DNA of 64,000 nt. It comes from Chondrinema litorale. GTDB taxonomy: Bacteria; Bacteroidota; Bacteroidia; Cytophagales; Flammeovirgaceae. Within the stretch, counting starts at the first letter, position 1, and the number at the start of each line of letters is the position of its first letter. The DNA lies in assembly GCF_026250525.1 (NCBI RefSeq), contig NZ_CP111047.1, positions 1-64,000 on the forward strand, written 5' to 3'. Shown one piece after another: positions 1 through 8,668 of the stretch. Under the pieces are notes generated by a model. That model was not told the DNA's origin and did no database searches. It was given only the letters and a program-made list of their open reading frames with translations. The position numbers and the translations under genes are program-made.

Positions 1-129
1 ATCTCGCTAATACCCTTAATAAATCATCACTCTCTCACATTGTTCAACCTCAAACTGATGGTGTACAACAAAAAAAGTTGATTGTTGCCGGTAGCTCATC
101 TTTATTTATCAAAAAAAACAAATACAAAG

Positions 130-732
130 ATGAAGCTTAGATCCATTCTACTCGTATTAATTCCTGTGGCAATTTTTTCTAGTTGCACAGTACTTTCTTT
201 TTACCCACTTTACACCGAAAATGAGCTGATTAAAGACGATCGCATTTTGGGTGAATGGCAAACCACTTCTGAAAATATGAATACAGAAGACACCATTCGA
301 TGGAGCATTTCTTTTATTCAGAATCAAGATAATACCAATAAGTATACTTATACTTTAAATTTGTATCACCAAAAAGAAGAAACCGATAGTGCAAAATTTC
401 TGCTGCACATTGTTGAGTTAGATGGAAATACCTATCTAGATTTCTTCCCTGAAGAAGGAAAAGTCAACAACGATTTCTTTACCATTCACCTCATTCCTGT
501 ACATACTTTTGCCAAACTGGAAATTGGCGACGAACTTAAAATATCTTGGTTCGATTCGGATTGGTTAGAAAAACTGTTCGAAAACAACAAAATCAGGATG
601 AAACATGAAAAAACTAAGGATGTAACGCTTTTGACAGCCAAACCGCAAGAACTTCAAAAGTTTATTATTAAATATGCCAACGATGAGAAAGCATATAGCG
701 AATACATGAACTACACCTTAAGTAAACTGTAG
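130..732 (+). CDS. Predicted lipoprotein upstream of a LytS/LytTR pair
   Basis: The product is about 200 residues. I chose the ATG at 130 because it directly begins a lipoprotein signal peptide (MKLRSILLVLIPVAIFSSC); the frame stays open upstream to a TTG at 82, but that part looks nothing like a leader. The mature protein should be lipid-anchored at the Cys after the hydrophobic stretch. It is rich in Glu, Asp and Lys and has no motif I recognise. Its stop codon is immediately followed by the ATG of the histidine kinase gene, so the three genes form a tight operon. The lipoprotein could therefore be an accessory or target of the two-component system; that is inference from position only. Confidence 0.7.
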   Translation: MKLRSILLVLIPVAIFSSCTVLSFYPLYTENELIKDDRILGEWQTTSENMNTEDTIRWSISFIQNQDNTNKYTYTLNLYHQKEETDSAKFLLHIVELDGNTYLDFFPEEGKVNNDFFTIHLIPVHTFAKLEIGDELKISWFDSDWLEKLFENNKIRMKHEKTKDVTLLTAKPQELQKFIIKYANDEKAYSEYMNYTLSKL

Positions 733-1779
733 ATGTACATACAAAAACTGCCATCTAAAAACCTTTACAGAATAGCCTTGCATATTCTGTTTTGGTTGTT
801 TTCTTTTTTTACGGTTAACTATGTTTTTTCTATTACTGATCAAATCACCACCATTGATTATTTGTTTACAGGGCTTTTTCATATCAGCCTTTTGGTGGGG
901 GTATACATCAATCTAGAGATTCTAATTCCACTGTTCTTTCAGAAAAGGAAATACACAGCTTACTGTACGCTGCTCGCAATTGATGTTATTTTTACTAGCT
1001 TTCTAAACATACTCACATTTAACTGGCTTGCTGATTTAATTTTTCCAGATTACTATTTTATAGCTCAGTTCGAAGCGCTGGAAACAATCATAATCGTATT
1101 TGTATACTTGTTAATTACTAGTTTGCTAAAAATTTCTAAATCGTGGTTTATGCTACAAGAGTTAAATCACAAGCTTAGCAAAATCGAGAAAGAGAATATA
1201 GAAAGTCAACTAAATGCTTTAAAAGCACAGATTAATCCGCATTTTCTATTTAACAGCCTAAATGTTTTACATTCTTTGGCGCTTAAACAGTCTACCGAAT
1301 CTCCGGATGCTATTATTAAATTGGCCGATATTTTACGCTATGTGATTTATGAATCTAATAAAAGTACTATTAGTGTGGAAGATGAAGTGAAGTTGATCGA
1401 AAATTACCTGAGCTTGCAAAAGTACAGGATAGACAGTTCGGCAAAAGTGTGCTTCGATACCAATATTCATCAAAACAACCAGATTGCTCCTATGCTTTTT
1501 TTACCTTTGGTAGAAAACAGTTTCAAACATGGAATTAAAGGTGATCTGGCTGAAACTTTTGTGAAAATCCATTTGCAATCCGATCAAAAGCAAACACAAT
1601 TTAAAATTGAAAACAACAAAGGTGAACACGATGAATTTGATGCCGGATTTAAAGGTGGAATTGGCATTGCCAATATTAAAAAGCGCTTGGGATTAATCTA
1701 TCCACATCAACATAGTTTACAAATTAACGAAACTGAAAACCTGTTTAAAGTTAGCCTTACTATCCAACATGAGAATTAA
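733..1779 (+). CDS. LytS-type sensor histidine kinase
   Basis: A membrane sensor kinase of the LytS/YehU family (His_kinase domain) with 348 residues. Several hydrophobic segments fill roughly residues 12-135. A short coiled coil then leads to the phospho-acceptor region QINPHFLFNSL, with the likely acceptor His at residue 170. An ATP-binding region follows, with PLVENSFKHGI (N box) and GGIGIANIKKRL (G box). No separate sensor domain is visible, so the membrane part probably senses the signal. The ATG abuts the stop of the lipoprotein gene, and the 3' end overlaps the response regulator gene by 11 bases, which implies translational coupling. The stimulus is unknown. Confidence 0.9.
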   Translation: MYIQKLPSKNLYRIALHILFWLFSFFTVNYVFSITDQITTIDYLFTGLFHISLLVGVYINLEILIPLFFQKRKYTAYCTLLAIDVIFTSFLNILTFNWLADLIFPDYYFIAQFEALETIIIVFVYLLITSLLKISKSWFMLQELNHKLSKIEKENIESQLNALKAQINPHFLFNSLNVLHSLALKQSTESPDAIIKLADILRYVIYESNKSTISVEDEVKLIENYLSLQKYRIDSSAKVCFDTNIHQNNQIAPMLFLPLVENSFKHGIKGDLAETFVKIHLQSDQKQTQFKIENNKGEHDEFDAGFKGGIGIANIKKRLGLIYPHQHSLQINETENLFKVSLTIQHEN

Positions 1780-2470
1780 TTGCATAATCGTAGACGATGA
1801 GCCTGCTTCTAGAGAAGTATTAGAAAAGTTTATTTCAGACTGCCCTACTTTAACTTTATTACAGAGCTGCAAAAATGCCTTCGAAGCCTCAGATGCTATT
1901 AATCAATTTGATTTACAGTTGATTTTTTTAGATATCAATATGCCCAAACTTTCGGGTATTAAGTTTTATAAATCACTAGTAAATCCGCCATTTGTAATAT
2001 TTACTACTGCATATCCGGAGTTTGCTGTAGAAGGTTTTGAGGTAGATGCCATCGATTATTTATTAAAGCCCTTCCCTTTTGAGAGATTTTATAAAGCAGT
2101 AAACAAAGCATCGGAAACAATTATTAGCAAAAGCTCTGAAAGCAAACCGCAAGAATTTATCTTGTGGAAAGCTGATAAAAAGATACACCGTGTTTTGCTC
2201 GATGAAATCAATTATTTAGAAGCCATCGGAGATTATGTAAAAGTGCAATTTGCAGACAAGTCTATTATGGTGCATAATACTTTTCAAAAGCTACTTGCCC
2301 AATTGCCTGACAATAAATTTGTGAGAGTGCACAAATCTTTTGCGATTGCTCTTCATAAACTAGAAACCATAGATGGCAACAGAATCATTCTAAAAGGAAA
2401 ATCTATTCCAATTGGGCAGACTTATCGCACAGATTTTATGGAATTAATTAAAAACCAAGGTTTATCCTAA
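1769..2470 (+). CDS. LytTR-family response regulator
   Basis: Cognate response regulator of the overlapping LytS-type kinase, 233 residues. The N-terminal receiver domain (about 1-120) has the acidic pair DDE at 9-11, the phospho-acceptor Asp55 in LIFLDINMP, and the conserved Lys in DYLLKPF. The C-terminal LytTR DNA-binding domain (about 135-230) shows IHRVLLDEINYLEAIGDYVK and the typical FVRVHKSFAI stretch. It is a cytoplasmic transcription factor. Such regulators bind pairs of short direct repeats; I did not identify target sites in the window. Confidence 0.92.
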   Translation: MRINCIIVDDEPASREVLEKFISDCPTLTLLQSCKNAFEASDAINQFDLQLIFLDINMPKLSGIKFYKSLVNPPFVIFTTAYPEFAVEGFEVDAIDYLLKPFPFERFYKAVNKASETIISKSSESKPQEFILWKADKKIHRVLLDEINYLEAIGDYVKVQFADKSIMVHNTFQKLLAQLPDNKFVRVHKSFAIALHKLETIDGNRIILKGKSIPIGQTYRTDFMELIKNQGLS

Positions 2471-2662
2471 TTGGGGCATTATCCATATAATTTATGCCTA
2501 ATTCCATTAATTTGTCACAATTCTTCTACTCTATAAGTCTAAATCAATCTACTAAATTTTAGCTATTAAATATAAGTTGTTGATTTTCTGATGATTACAT
2601 CTTAAATTCAGAAGAATTTTAACATAGCGTTCACGAATTAAAAAAATTCAAGAAAGAATAGC

Positions 2663-2685
2663 TATATTTGGACGTGTGCGCACAC
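2663..2685 (+). promoter_or_regulatory. Promoter -7 box abutting a 12-bp palindrome
   Basis: TATATTTG at 2663-2670 is a perfect match to the Bacteroidota -7 consensus TAnnTTTG. No convincing TTTG -33 box lies 19-21 bases upstream. The perfect palindrome GTGTGCGCACAC follows at 2674-2685, where the transcription start would fall. It could be an operator for the downstream GH2 gene (ATG at 2734). The operator role is inference. Confidence 0.45.
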
Positions 2686-2733
2686 ACAAGCTCACACAAC
2701 CTATTATTATTAGTCCATAGTAAGTGCAAAACC

Positions 2734-5385
2734 ATGAAATTGGATACCCCCAACAAAAGACAATTAATTGCATTAACCCTGATATTCATTTTTTCAGGTT
2801 TAATTAAACTACAAGCACAAGACCAGTACGAGCTTACAGGAGACTGGGTGTGTAAATCAATTACAGAATTTTCTGATAACGGAGAAACCATTTCGTCGAA
2901 AGATTACAGCGTTTCTGGCTGGATGCCTGCTACCGTTCCAGGAACTGTGCTCACCACTTTACTCAACAACGAGAAAGTGCCTGATCCTTTCTACGGAATG
3001 AACAATGAGAAAATTAAAGACATTTACGAAACTGGTAGAGACCATTATACTTACTGGTTTGTAAAAGACTTTGAAGAAAAAGCAGGTAAAAACGAGCAAG
3101 TTTGGTTGCACCTAAGAGGTGTAAACTACAGCACCGAAATTTTCTTAAACGGTAAAAAAGTAAACAAAGAAACGCACTACGGTATGTTTCTTCGCCAAAC
3201 TTACAACATTACAGACCTGCTTGACTCTAAAGGCAAAAACAGATTGGCTGTAATTGTTTATCCTCCAGATCCAGTAGGTAATCCAAATGGCGGACAAGGT
3301 GGTGATGGCCGTATCGCAAAAGGTGTTTCTCACCAGTATGTAGCTGGTTGGGACTGGATACAACCAACAAGAGACAGAAACACTGGTATCTGGGATAAAG
3401 TTTTTATTGAGAAAACAGGAGCTGTAAATGTAAAGAACCCGCATATTGTTACACTTGTACCAGGTAAAAGAGATCCGAAAGCGAAAGAGCAAGCTCCTGT
3501 AAATATTAAAATTACGGCTGAGGTTGAAAACCCAACTTCATCTGCTATTTCTGGTATTTTAAAATATACTTTAGAAGGTAAAGAAGTTAGCCAAGATGTA
3601 ACTGTAGCTGCTAATAGCACTAAGCTTGTTAAGCTTGCAGATTATGAGATGCAAAATCCGAAACTTTGGTGGCCAAATATGTATGGTGAGCAAAATCTAT
3701 ATGATATAGAAATCTCATTTGTACAAGGCAAAAAGACTTCTGATTCTGAGAAAGTAACTTTTGGTGTAAGAGAAATTCAAAAAGAATGGAACACCAAAAC
3801 CCAAAGTGCTCAAATCAATGTAAACGGTCAAAAAATATTTATTAAAGGTGGCAACTGGATTATTTCTGATGCGATGTTGCGCTTTACTGATGAGAGATAC
3901 GATGCTGAAATTCGCTACCACCGCGACATGAACCTTAACCTGATTAGAATTTGGGGTGGTGCGCTTACAGAAAGACCAGAGTTTTACCAAGCTTGCGATA
4001 AATATGGTATGCTTGTAATTCAAGACTTTTGGATGTCTGGTGATTGTAATGGTAGATGGTTTGACCCAATGAAAGCAGAAGACCAGTGGACAAGAAGACA
4101 ATATCCTGATGACCACAATCTTTTCTTAACTTCTGCGAAAGACATGGTTAAGATGATCAGAAATCATGCTTCACTAGCTATGTATTGTGGTGGTAATGAA
4201 ATCACTCCTCCAGAAGATATTCTTATTCCTTTAAGAGACGAAATCTTACCAGAACTAGATGGAACTCGCTGGTTTATTGAATATTCTAACTCAGACAGTA
4301 TGTCTCTAAATACACTTGGTGGAAATGGTGACGGACCTTATGGAATTCAGCCAATTAGTATGTTTTGGGATCACCAAACATTCCCATTCAACTCAGAAGT
4401 TGGTTCTGTAGGTGTTGGTGATATCGAATCTTTAAGAAGATTTATTCCAGAGGAAAACTTAACTCCTCCTACTTACAATGACGAAACTGTAGACGATGTT
4501 TGGGCTTACCATAAATACATTGGTTATGGTGCACATGTAAGACCTTATGGTGATGCTAAAGATGCTAAAGACTTTGGTGTAAAAGCGCAGTTGATTAATT
4601 ACGATCAGTACCGTGCTCTAATGGAAGGTTTTAGCGCTCATATGTGGGATTGGTATTCTGGTAGCATCATCTGGAAAACTCAAAACCCTTGGACTGCCAT
4701 GCGTGGTCAGATGTACGATTATTATCTTGACCCAAACGCTTGTTTATATGGTTTAAGAAAAGGTAGTGAGCCATTACACATTATGTATAATCCTACTAGT
4801 GGGATGGTTTATACTGTAAACAATTCATTTGAAGCACTCCGTAGCATTATGCTTAAAATAGAAAGCATAGATATGAAAGGTAACAAAGAAATGCTTACTC
4901 AGGTATTTGTTGGAATGGAGCCAACATCGAGCAAGAAAATTCTTTCTGTAAAACCATTTCTTGATAAAATAGCGAAAGAAGAAGGTGTTTTCTTAAACTT
5001 CCAATTGCTTAATACTGACCAAGAAGTATTATCTGAAAACTTTTATTGGGTACCAAATGCAAATGGTGAATACACTGGATTAAACAATATGGCAGAAGCC
5101 AAAGCTTCTATTACTGCAAAACAAACCGAAAAAGGTAAAATCGCAGTGACTCTTAAAAATGACGAAAGTAATCCTGTTGCATTCTTCAACAGAGTTGCTT
5201 TAATCGATGGTACCACTGGAAAAAGAATATTACCTGTTTTTTACGATGATAACTATGTTTCTGTAATTGCGGGAGAAGAGAAAACAGTGATATTAGAATT
5301 TGATCCAGAACTCGCTGGCAAAAATGCAAAAGTGACAGTTGAAGGATGGAACGTTCCGAAACAAACGATTGACATTATTGACTAA
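2734..5385 (+). CDS. GH2 exo-glycosidase (beta-mannosidase / exo-glucosaminidase type)
   Basis: A secreted glycoside hydrolase of family 2, about 883 residues. The ATG at 2734 begins a normal signal peptide (hydrophobic LIALTLIFIFSGLIKLQAQ); an ORF start at 2668 would add 22 non-leader residues and overlap the promoter. Domain order is typical of GH2: a jelly-roll with LRGVNYSTEIFLNGK, immunoglobulin-like sandwich, TIM barrel (RIWGGALTERPEFYQACDKYG, then the acid/base motif CGGNEI and a candidate nucleophile in FNSEVGSVGV), and C-terminal sandwich domains. The barrel resembles exo-beta-D-glucosaminidase and beta-mannosidase members more than beta-galactosidases. The exact substrate cannot be fixed. 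It is a single gene ended by a strong hairpin. Confidence 0.85.
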   Translation: MKLDTPNKRQLIALTLIFIFSGLIKLQAQDQYELTGDWVCKSITEFSDNGETISSKDYSVSGWMPATVPGTVLTTLLNNEKVPDPFYGMNNEKIKDIYETGRDHYTYWFVKDFEEKAGKNEQVWLHLRGVNYSTEIFLNGKKVNKETHYGMFLRQTYNITDLLDSKGKNRLAVIVYPPDPVGNPNGGQGGDGRIAKGVSHQYVAGWDWIQPTRDRNTGIWDKVFIEKTGAVNVKNPHIVTLVPGKRDPKAKEQAPVNIKITAEVENPTSSAISGILKYTLEGKEVSQDVTVAANSTKLVKLADYEMQNPKLWWPNMYGEQNLYDIEISFVQGKKTSDSEKVTFGVREIQKEWNTKTQSAQINVNGQKIFIKGGNWIISDAMLRFTDERYDAEIRYHRDMNLNLIRIWGGALTERPEFYQACDKYGMLVIQDFWMSGDCNGRWFDPMKAEDQWTRRQYPDDHNLFLTSAKDMVKMIRNHASLAMYCGGNEITPPEDILIPLRDEILPELDGTRWFIEYSNSDSMSLNTLGGNGDGPYGIQPISMFWDHQTFPFNSEVGSVGVGDIESLRRFIPEENLTPPTYNDETVDDVWAYHKYIGYGAHVRPYGDAKDAKDFGVKAQLINYDQYRALMEGFSAHMWDWYSGSIIWKTQNPWTAMRGQMYDYYLDPNACLYGLRKGSEPLHIMYNPTSGMVYTVNNSFEALRSIMLKIESIDMKGNKEMLTQVFVGMEPTSSKKILSVKPFLDKIAKEEGVFLNFQLLNTDQEVLSENFYWVPNANGEYTGLNNMAEAKASITAKQTEKGKIAVTLKNDESNPVAFFNRVALIDGTTGKRILPVFYDDNYVSVIAGEEKTVILEFDPELAGKNAKVTVEGWNVPKQTIDIID

Positions 5386-5412
5386 CTTGCAAACTTCAAT
5401 TTACGCTTCATG

Positions 5413-5447
5413 AAAAAGGCTGGTATTACACCAGCCTTTTTATTTTT
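5413..5447. terminator. Bidirectional rho-independent terminator
   Basis: A 12-bp perfect stem pairs AAAAAGGCTGGT (5413-5424) with ACCAGCCTTTTT (5430-5441), loop ATTAC, followed by a T-rich run. It lies between the convergent GH2 and PAS/GAF genes and its A/T flanks suit termination in both directions. Confidence 0.85.
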
Positions 5448-5453
5448 TCATCA

Positions 5454-7670
5454 TTACATTATTAAAGTTTTTGGTGTATTAGCCTCAGTAAGTGGTCTGG
5501 CAAATAAAGCTATCGCAATTATCTCTTCTTCGTTTGCAGATCTAACAGGGCTGTAAACTACATTATAAAATCGCTCTTCACCGGCTACATTTCTTGATAA
5601 ATTCACTGAAAAATTTTCACCATTAAAAGCACTTTTATAAAATTCTTTATGATGTTCCCATTCTTCTACATCATCAAAAAATAAAGACATATTTATTCCA
5701 GTCTTAATCTCAAAACCTTCTGATCTCCACAACTTATAAAACCTTTCATTATAAGAAATAAGGTTATAATCTCTATCTAAGGTAAAGATTTCATCTGGTG
5801 CCGCATTAATTAAATTTTCTAAGAAAACACTATCATTATCGGTAGAAACAGATGCTTGGAACTTCACTTTTTCTTCTAGCTGTTTCTTTAGTTCCTCTGT
5901 ATCTTTTATTGCTTGAATATCTATTAAAGAGCCTGCAATTCGAATAGGTTTTCCATCTTTGTCTCTCAAAGTATTACCTACAGCGCGAAACCATCTGTAT
6001 GTTCCATCAATCAGTTTCAATTTATATTCAACATCATAAATTGTATTACCAGAATAATCTAACAAATGCTTATTAAATGCATCTATAGTTCTTTGTTTAT
6101 CATCAGGATGCAATAAATCTGACCAAGAATGTAAAACATTAGGGAAATCTTCTTCACTCTTGTAACCCAACATTTCTCTAAAATTATCTGTCCAGATAAA
6201 TGGTGTGTTATCATCAATATTCAAATCACTTGGAACAACCATATCCCATAAACCTTCAGTAGTGGTTTTAGCTGCCAAATTAAATCTCTCTATCAAATCA
6301 GAAGCTTCTTTTTGTTTACTCAAGAGTTCTTCTTGTGTACTAGACAATTCTTCCATGCTTTGTAGAATTGTTTCCTCCTGAGCTTTCATTTGTTCTGCCT
6401 GTTGCTGGCTTTCCCATAAAAGTTTTTCACTATTTTGAATAGCTTCTTCCTGTTCTGTTACATCCTTAGAGAAAATAGCAATACCAGATATATTATTATT
6501 TTTATCCCTCAAAGGACTGTATATCACCTGCATATACTTAGTCTCTCCCCTAATGATAGTTGATTCAGATTGAGAAATAAATTCACCGGATAAAGCTCTG
6601 TCCCACAATTGTTTTTGTTTATCTACTTCTAAAGCAGTAGCATTTTTGTAAGAATCTAGTAGACTATCACCCACTTGCAGATCATGTTTATACTCTGTCC
6701 AATTCTTATAAAATGCCTTGTTAAACATCTTGAATTTATACTCGTGATCAATTACGAATACAACATCTGGGGTAGAGTTTATTAAATCATTCAGTAATTG
6801 TTCTTTGTCTTGAATTTCCTTCATTACCCGCTGCATCTCCTCCTGAGTAGCAGAAAGTTCTTCCATATTCTGGCGTAGTTCTTCTTCTTGAGACTTTAAA
6901 CTTTCAGCTTGTATTTGACTTTGCCTCAACAATTCCTGTGTCTTTTCATTTGTCTGAACAGTAGATATTACAGAAGCTATATTTTCTCCTAACTTTTCGA
7001 GAAATTCTATTTGATAAGATTCAAACTTTTTGAACGAGGCTAGCTCAACTATACCAAGTACATCTTCATTTATTTTTAGGGGAACAATTACAATAGAATT
7101 TGGTGGAGCCTCACCTAAACCAGAAGTAATGGTAACGTAGTTTTCTGGAACATCTAATAAGAGCAATGTTTCTTTTTCGAGATAGATTTGCCCAATCATC
7201 CCTTCACCAAAACTAAATGTTTTTTCTAAGTATTTTTTTCTATCATAGGCATAACATGCTTTCTGTTCTAATAGCTCTTTTTCTTTATCTACAATGTATA
7301 TCGCACCCTGATTAGCCTTTAAGTACTTAACCAGATTACTAATAGACTGAAAACAAGTTTCATCTAAATCGTGTTGATTTGTTCTTAATATTTCACTAAA
7401 TAAAGCTAAACCTTCTGTTACCCATTTTCTTTGAGTTTCAGTTTTGTTTAATTGCTTTAGTTGATTTCTCATACTAATTAATGAACCCGGTAAAGACATT
7501 GGGTCTATACTGTCTTCATCAACTCCCGGATATGTTATATTCAACTCACCTTGTTCAATCTGTTTTACAAATAAAGTGGCTGAATTTATTTCTTTTTGAA
7601 GCGTAATTGAGGTTTTCTGTGCTTTATCTAATTCTGCTCTAGAGGCAAAACTACCCGATAGCTTAAACAT
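5454..7670 (-). CDS. GAF/PAS multi-domain sensor protein without kinase
   Basis: A 738-residue cytoplasmic signalling protein with no signal peptide or membrane segment. In order: an N-terminal helical region, a GAF domain (about 90-235, with GEGMIGQIYLEKETLLLLDVP), a coiled coil (SQEEELRQNMEELSATQEEMQ), a PAS domain (about 290-405), a second coiled coil with the related MKAQEETILQSMEELSSTQEE, a PAS_3-type domain (about 465-590, ending in the PAC-like GTYRWFRAVGNTLRDKDGKP), and a final PAS domain (about 620-730). The protein ends after the third PAS with no histidine kinase, GGDEF or phosphatase domain. It is probably a scaffold or sensor that passes a signal by protein contact. No partner is encoded next to it. 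Confidence 0.85.
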   Translation of the reverse strand: MFKLSGSFASRAELDKAQKTSITLQKEINSATLFVKQIEQGELNITYPGVDEDSIDPMSLPGSLISMRNQLKQLNKTETQRKWVTEGLALFSEILRTNQHDLDETCFQSISNLVKYLKANQGAIYIVDKEKELLEQKACYAYDRKKYLEKTFSFGEGMIGQIYLEKETLLLLDVPENYVTITSGLGEAPPNSIVIVPLKINEDVLGIVELASFKKFESYQIEFLEKLGENIASVISTVQTNEKTQELLRQSQIQAESLKSQEEELRQNMEELSATQEEMQRVMKEIQDKEQLLNDLINSTPDVVFVIDHEYKFKMFNKAFYKNWTEYKHDLQVGDSLLDSYKNATALEVDKQKQLWDRALSGEFISQSESTIIRGETKYMQVIYSPLRDKNNNISGIAIFSKDVTEQEEAIQNSEKLLWESQQQAEQMKAQEETILQSMEELSSTQEELLSKQKEASDLIERFNLAAKTTTEGLWDMVVPSDLNIDDNTPFIWTDNFREMLGYKSEEDFPNVLHSWSDLLHPDDKQRTIDAFNKHLLDYSGNTIYDVEYKLKLIDGTYRWFRAVGNTLRDKDGKPIRIAGSLIDIQAIKDTEELKKQLEEKVKFQASVSTDNDSVFLENLINAAPDEIFTLDRDYNLISYNERFYKLWRSEGFEIKTGINMSLFFDDVEEWEHHKEFYKSAFNGENFSVNLSRNVAGEERFYNVVYSPVRSANEEEIIAIALFARPLTEANTPKTLIM

Positions 7671-7796
7671 GATCAGTAATTTAGTTAATTATCCAAATTG
7701 TTATATAATTAACTAAGTCACTCCTGAAAATATTATAAAAGTAATATTATGTTTAAGAATATTTATATTTTGTAATTCCTGAAATATGAAGTATAA

Positions 7797-8570
7797 TCAA
7801 AAATCGTATTTCACCCCTTTCGGCAATGGTTCTACCCTCAATTTCATCCATTGTCCATCCACTTTAATTACTACAATATCATTGTCTTTATCGTAAAACA
7901 TGGTTCCGTCTTCACCATCTCTCAACGATACATAATTCACATGCTTTGCACTTTCTACAGAGTTAGTTTCATCATCTCCTTCGGGTTGGTCTTTTCTAAT
8001 GTTGTCTTTCCCAATTTGCCCAAGTGTAAGCGCATTGCTTAACTTAAGCGAACCGTAAAACACTGCTTGGTCTCGGCTAAACATAAATGAATGATGTCTT
8101 ACATCAGACCCAATCTTAAACCAGTTATAGGCAGGTGCTGAATGATTGTATACCGTTCCATAATAATACATTTCGGCAACTGGCTTCTCCAATTCTGTAT
8201 GTTTATTTACAAGCATGGTGATACGAGACTTGTCATCTCTAGCATAACCTTCAAACACATGAAAGCCCCAGCGCTTGCGGTTTTTCTCATTTTCATTCCC
8301 TCGAACTTGCACCATATAAGGAGTGCTAATAATTCCATTAATAGTGGTGTACATCGGAGTGGTATGTTTATCGAAACCAAAATTATAACCCCTATTATTC
8401 CACTTATCCCAAGTAGAATCTACATCCGATTGAATCTCTGCTCTGTAAGTATTTTCTGAGACTTTTACCATCTGGTAATACTTCATCGCATCAGAAAGTA
8501 CCGTATTATCTTGAGCAAAAAGCCCTTGAAGAATTAAAAAGCAAGTTGTAGTTAAAAAAAGGCATTTCAT
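7797..8570 (-). CDS. Secreted protein of unknown function
   Basis: A 257-residue protein with a clear signal peptide (MKCLFLTTTCFLILQGLFAQ) and no lipobox, so it is probably periplasmic or exported. The C-terminal part contains DGEDGTMFYDKDNDIVVIK followed by VDGQWMKL. This kind of phrase appears in some Bacteroidota surface and tail-fibre-like beta proteins, but I do not recognise the family. The middle is rich in aromatic residues and His. It lies about 100 bases downstream of the sialate O-acetylesterase gene on the same strand, so the two could be co-transcribed. A hairpin sits in the gap between them. Confidence 0.6.
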   Translation of the reverse strand: MKCLFLTTTCFLILQGLFAQDNTVLSDAMKYYQMVKVSENTYRAEIQSDVDSTWDKWNNRGYNFGFDKHTTPMYTTINGIISTPYMVQVRGNENEKNRKRWGFHVFEGYARDDKSRITMLVNKHTELEKPVAEMYYYGTVYNHSAPAYNWFKIGSDVRHHSFMFSRDQAVFYGSLKLSNALTLGQIGKDNIRKDQPEGDDETNSVESAKHVNYVSLRDGEDGTMFYDKDNDIVVIKVDGQWMKLRVEPLPKGVKYDF

Positions 8571-8584
8571 TTATAGAGTAATTT

Positions 8585-8639
8585 TAATGGTAGATATTTT
8601 ATTATACAGTGTGCTATCTCTGATTTTTACCTACCATTA
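8585..8639. other. Long-loop inverted repeat between two genes
   Basis: TAATGGTAG (8585-8593) pairs with CTACCATTA (8631-8639) across a 37-base AT-rich loop. It lies after the sialate esterase stop and just before the unknown secreted gene (both minus strand). It may be an mRNA hairpin; it has no clear T-tract on the minus strand. Confidence 0.4.
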
Positions 8640-8668
8640 TTAGCATTATTATGAAAAAAGAAATTCTG

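Noticed and set aside
2631..2891. Minus-strand reading frame over the GH2 promoter and start
   Set aside because: It lies opposite the GH2 leader and promoter, has no recognisable domain and no homologous look; it is a shadow frame.
3145..4116. Several minus-strand frames inside the GH2 gene
   Set aside because: They are antisense to a strongly supported enzyme gene, overlap each other, and show no domains.
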